From positions 1 through 6,096 of the forward strand of contig JACPCT010000003.1 in assembly GCA_016184445.1 (NCBI GenBank): DNA of 6,096 nucleotides, given 5' to 3'. Made by a program: the position numbers and the translations under genes. Shown one piece after another: positions 4,753-6,096 of this stretch (position 1 is its first letter; the number at the start of each line of letters is the position of its first letter). Below the pieces are notes generated by a model. It was given only the letters and a program-made list of their open reading frames with translations, had not been told where the DNA came from and did no database searches. The DNA is from Candidatus Tectimicrobiota bacterium. GTDB taxonomy: Bacteria; UBA8248.

Positions 4753-5841
4753 GTGGCGAGCGTGTCGGTGCGGAGCCTGGTCAAGCGTTTCGGCGCCGAC
4801 GCGGCCGCGGTGAACGGGGTGAGCTTCACGGTGCGCGAGGGGGAGTTCGTCACCCTGCTGGGCCCGAGCGGCTGCGGGAAGACGACCACCCTGCGCTGCA
4901 TCGCGGGGCTGGAGGTGCCCGAGGGGGGCGAGATCCTCATCGGGGACGAGTTGCTGACCTCGGCCGGGCGGGGCGTCTGCCTTCCGCCGGAGCAGCGGCG
5001 CCTGGGCATGGTGTTCCAGTCCTACGCCGTCTGGCCCCACATGACCGTGTTCGAGAACGTGGCCTACGGCCTGCGGGCGCAGTCGGTGGCCAGGGCCGAG
5101 GTCGGCGAGCGCGTGACGAAGGCGCTCGAGCTGGTGGGCCTGAGCGGGCTCCAGGACCGCAACGCCACCAAGCTCTCGGGCGGGCAGCAGCAGCGCGTGG
5201 CCGTGGCCCGGGCGCTGGTCTACAACCCCCGCGTCCTTCTCTTCGACGAGCCCCTGAGCAACCTCGACGCCAAGCTCCGCGAGCAGATGCGGCTCGAGCT
5301 CACCCGGCTCGTGCGCGAGCTCGGCATCACCTCGATCTACGTCACCCACGATCAGGCCGAGGCGATGGTGATGAGCGACCGGATCATCGTCATGCACGAG
5401 GGGCGCATCCAGCAGGAAGGCGTCCCCCAGGCCATCTACGACGAGCCGGCCAGCCGCTTCGTGGCCGACTTCATCGGGGTGACGAACCTGCTCGAGGGCA
5501 CGGCGGCCGGGCGCGGCGGGGAGGGGGGCGTGTGGGTGGAGGTGCCCGAGGCGGGGGCGCGGCTCCTGTGCGGCCGCCGGGCGGAGGGGGTCGAGCCCGG
5601 CGAGCGGGTCACGGTGAGCATCCGGCCCGAGCACATCTCGATCGAGGGGGCGCCCGCCGGGCCGAACCGCGTCGAGGGCACGCTGACCGAGGCCATCTAC
5701 CTGGGCCAGTCCTGGGACTGCCGGGTGAGGGTGAAGGACGTGAGCCTCCGGGTGCAGGCGCAGGGGGAGGTGTCCCTGCGCCCCGGCCAGCGGGTGGCGC
5801 TGGGGGTGCTCCCCCGGCGGTGCGTCCTCCTGCGGGGGTGA
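4753..5841 (+). CDS. ABC transporter ATP-binding protein, FbpC/PotA/UgpC group with TOBE domain
   Basis: Cytoplasmic ATPase that powers a binding-protein-dependent importer (362 aa, normal for the iron/polyamine/sugar/thiamine group). The nucleotide-binding domain shows Walker A GPSGCGKT (37-44), Q-loop Gln89 in VFQSYAVWPHMTV, signature LSGGQQQR (141-148), Walker B LLFDEP with Asp165 and Glu166, D-loop SNLD ending at Asp172, and switch His199 in YVTHDQAEAM. The C-terminal third (about 285-360) is a TOBE-type ligand/regulatory domain with VSIRPEHISI. Nothing key is missing. The start is GTG 4753, giving MASVSVRSLVKRFG; longer starts at 4684 or 4702 add Pro/Gly-rich residues over a predicted leader stem. 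It is first in its operon, has a promoter-like site about 150 nt upstream, and is followed after 52 nt by a solute-binding protein gene. Membrane components must lie beyond the right edge. The substrate is open: ferric iron, polyamine, thiamine or an organic anion are all possible. Confidence 0.96.
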   Translation: MASVSVRSLVKRFGADAAAVNGVSFTVREGEFVTLLGPSGCGKTTTLRCIAGLEVPEGGEILIGDELLTSAGRGVCLPPEQRRLGMVFQSYAVWPHMTVFENVAYGLRAQSVARAEVGERVTKALELVGLSGLQDRNATKLSGGQQQRVAVARALVYNPRVLLFDEPLSNLDAKLREQMRLELTRLVRELGITSIYVTHDQAEAMVMSDRIIVMHEGRIQQEGVPQAIYDEPASRFVADFIGVTNLLEGTAAGRGGEGGVWVEVPEAGARLLCGRRAEGVEPGERVTVSIRPEHISIEGAPAGPNRVEGTLTEAIYLGQSWDCRVRVKDVSLRVQAQGEVSLRPGQRVALGVLPRRCVLLRG

Positions 5842-5893
5842 GGGAGCCGACCCGCGGGGCCGGCGGTGGGGTCCTGAACAGGGAGGAGTGGCC

Positions 5894-6096
5894 ATGAAGG
5901 CGCGGATGATCGGCTGGATGGGGGCGTTGCTGGCGTTGCTGGCCCTGGCCGCCCCGGCCTGGGCGGCGGATGCGCCCATCCTGAAGGAGCTGAGCGGGGC
6001 CGAGCGCGAGCGGGTGGCGAAGCTCATCGAGGGCGCCAGGAAGGAGGGCGGCCTCGACTACATGTCCCACTTCGTGCAGGTTGGGACGGCCCGGCT
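5894..6096 (+). CDS. Extracellular solute-binding protein of the ABC importer, 3'-truncated
   Basis: The frame runs from ATG 5894 off the right edge; 67 complete codons are visible. The N-terminus is a classic Sec signal peptide: MKAR, a Leu/Ala core, then APAWA with likely cleavage after Ala24, and no lipobox Cys. The mature start ADAPILKEL is followed by SGAERERVAKLIEGARKEGG, the helix and Lys-Glu-Gly-Gly turn commonly found before the first strand of iron/polyamine-type binding proteins. GGGAGGAG (5881-5888) is 5 nt before the ATG. The position 52 nt after an ABC ATPase of the matching group supports the call. The usual next strand (such as LVVYTS) is here LDYMSHFVQVGTA, somewhat atypical. 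Too little is visible to assign a ligand, and a different periplasmic protein cannot be excluded. Confidence 0.82.
   Translation, partial: MKARMIGWMGALLALLALAAPAWAADAPILKELSGAERERVAKLIEGARKEGGLDYMSHFVQVGTAR

Noticed and set aside
4612..6027. A 471-codon open frame on the minus strand across the ABC ATPase gene
   Set aside because: It is the antisense of a clear ATPase gene. The product is rich in Arg/Pro/His/Gly with no family motif, as expected from GC-rich third positions.
1..6096. CRISPR array, tRNA or rRNA genes, insertion sequences or phage genes
   Set aside because: No regularly spaced direct repeats, no recognisable cloverleaf and no transposase or integrase motifs were seen in any frame.

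Overview
The window is a GC-rich stretch of bacterial chromosome (roughly 70% G+C by eye) with six protein-coding genes, all on the + strand. The first is cut by the left edge and the last by the right edge. Cleavable signal peptides, a TRAP permease and a binding-protein-dependent ABC system point to a Gram-negative bacterium. G/C-ending codons and interspersed palindromic repeats fit high-GC Pseudomonadota or environmental lineages such as Rokubacteria or Tectomicrobia, but nothing here settles the taxon.

Layout. Positions 2-1771 hold most of a fused 4TM/12TM TRAP transporter permease. Thirteen bases later comes a cysteine hydrolase of the isochorismatase family (1785-2498), very probably in the same operon. 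Positions 2499-2749 are non-coding and carry overlapping small dyads and a BIME/REP-like element (2579-2670). A class II aldolase/adducin-family enzyme follows (2750-3469). After 200 GC-rich bases comes a HupE/UreJ-type metal permease with a signal peptide (3670-4260). Positions 4261-4752 are non-coding and unusually rich in dyads. They contain stem-loop clusters, an AT-rich island, a good sigma70-like promoter (4574-4602) straddled by a perfect 10-bp inverted repeat, and a leader with a long imperfect stem (4654-4721). This leads into an ABC importer ATPase of the FbpC/PotA/UgpC group (4753-5841) and the N-terminus of its likely solute-binding protein (5894 to the right edge).

How the genes may work together. 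The window reads as a nutrient-uptake neighbourhood with three transport systems: TRAP for an organic solute, HupE for nickel or cobalt, and ABC for an unknown ligand. Two small catabolic enzymes sit between them. TRAP plus cysteine hydrolase, perhaps with the aldolase, could import and break down one organic acid or amide. This is inference, because no substrate can be read from the sequence. No mobile element, CRISPR array, tRNA or rRNA gene was found.

I see no wholly new protein system. The most unusual material is the regulatory architecture upstream of the ABC operon.
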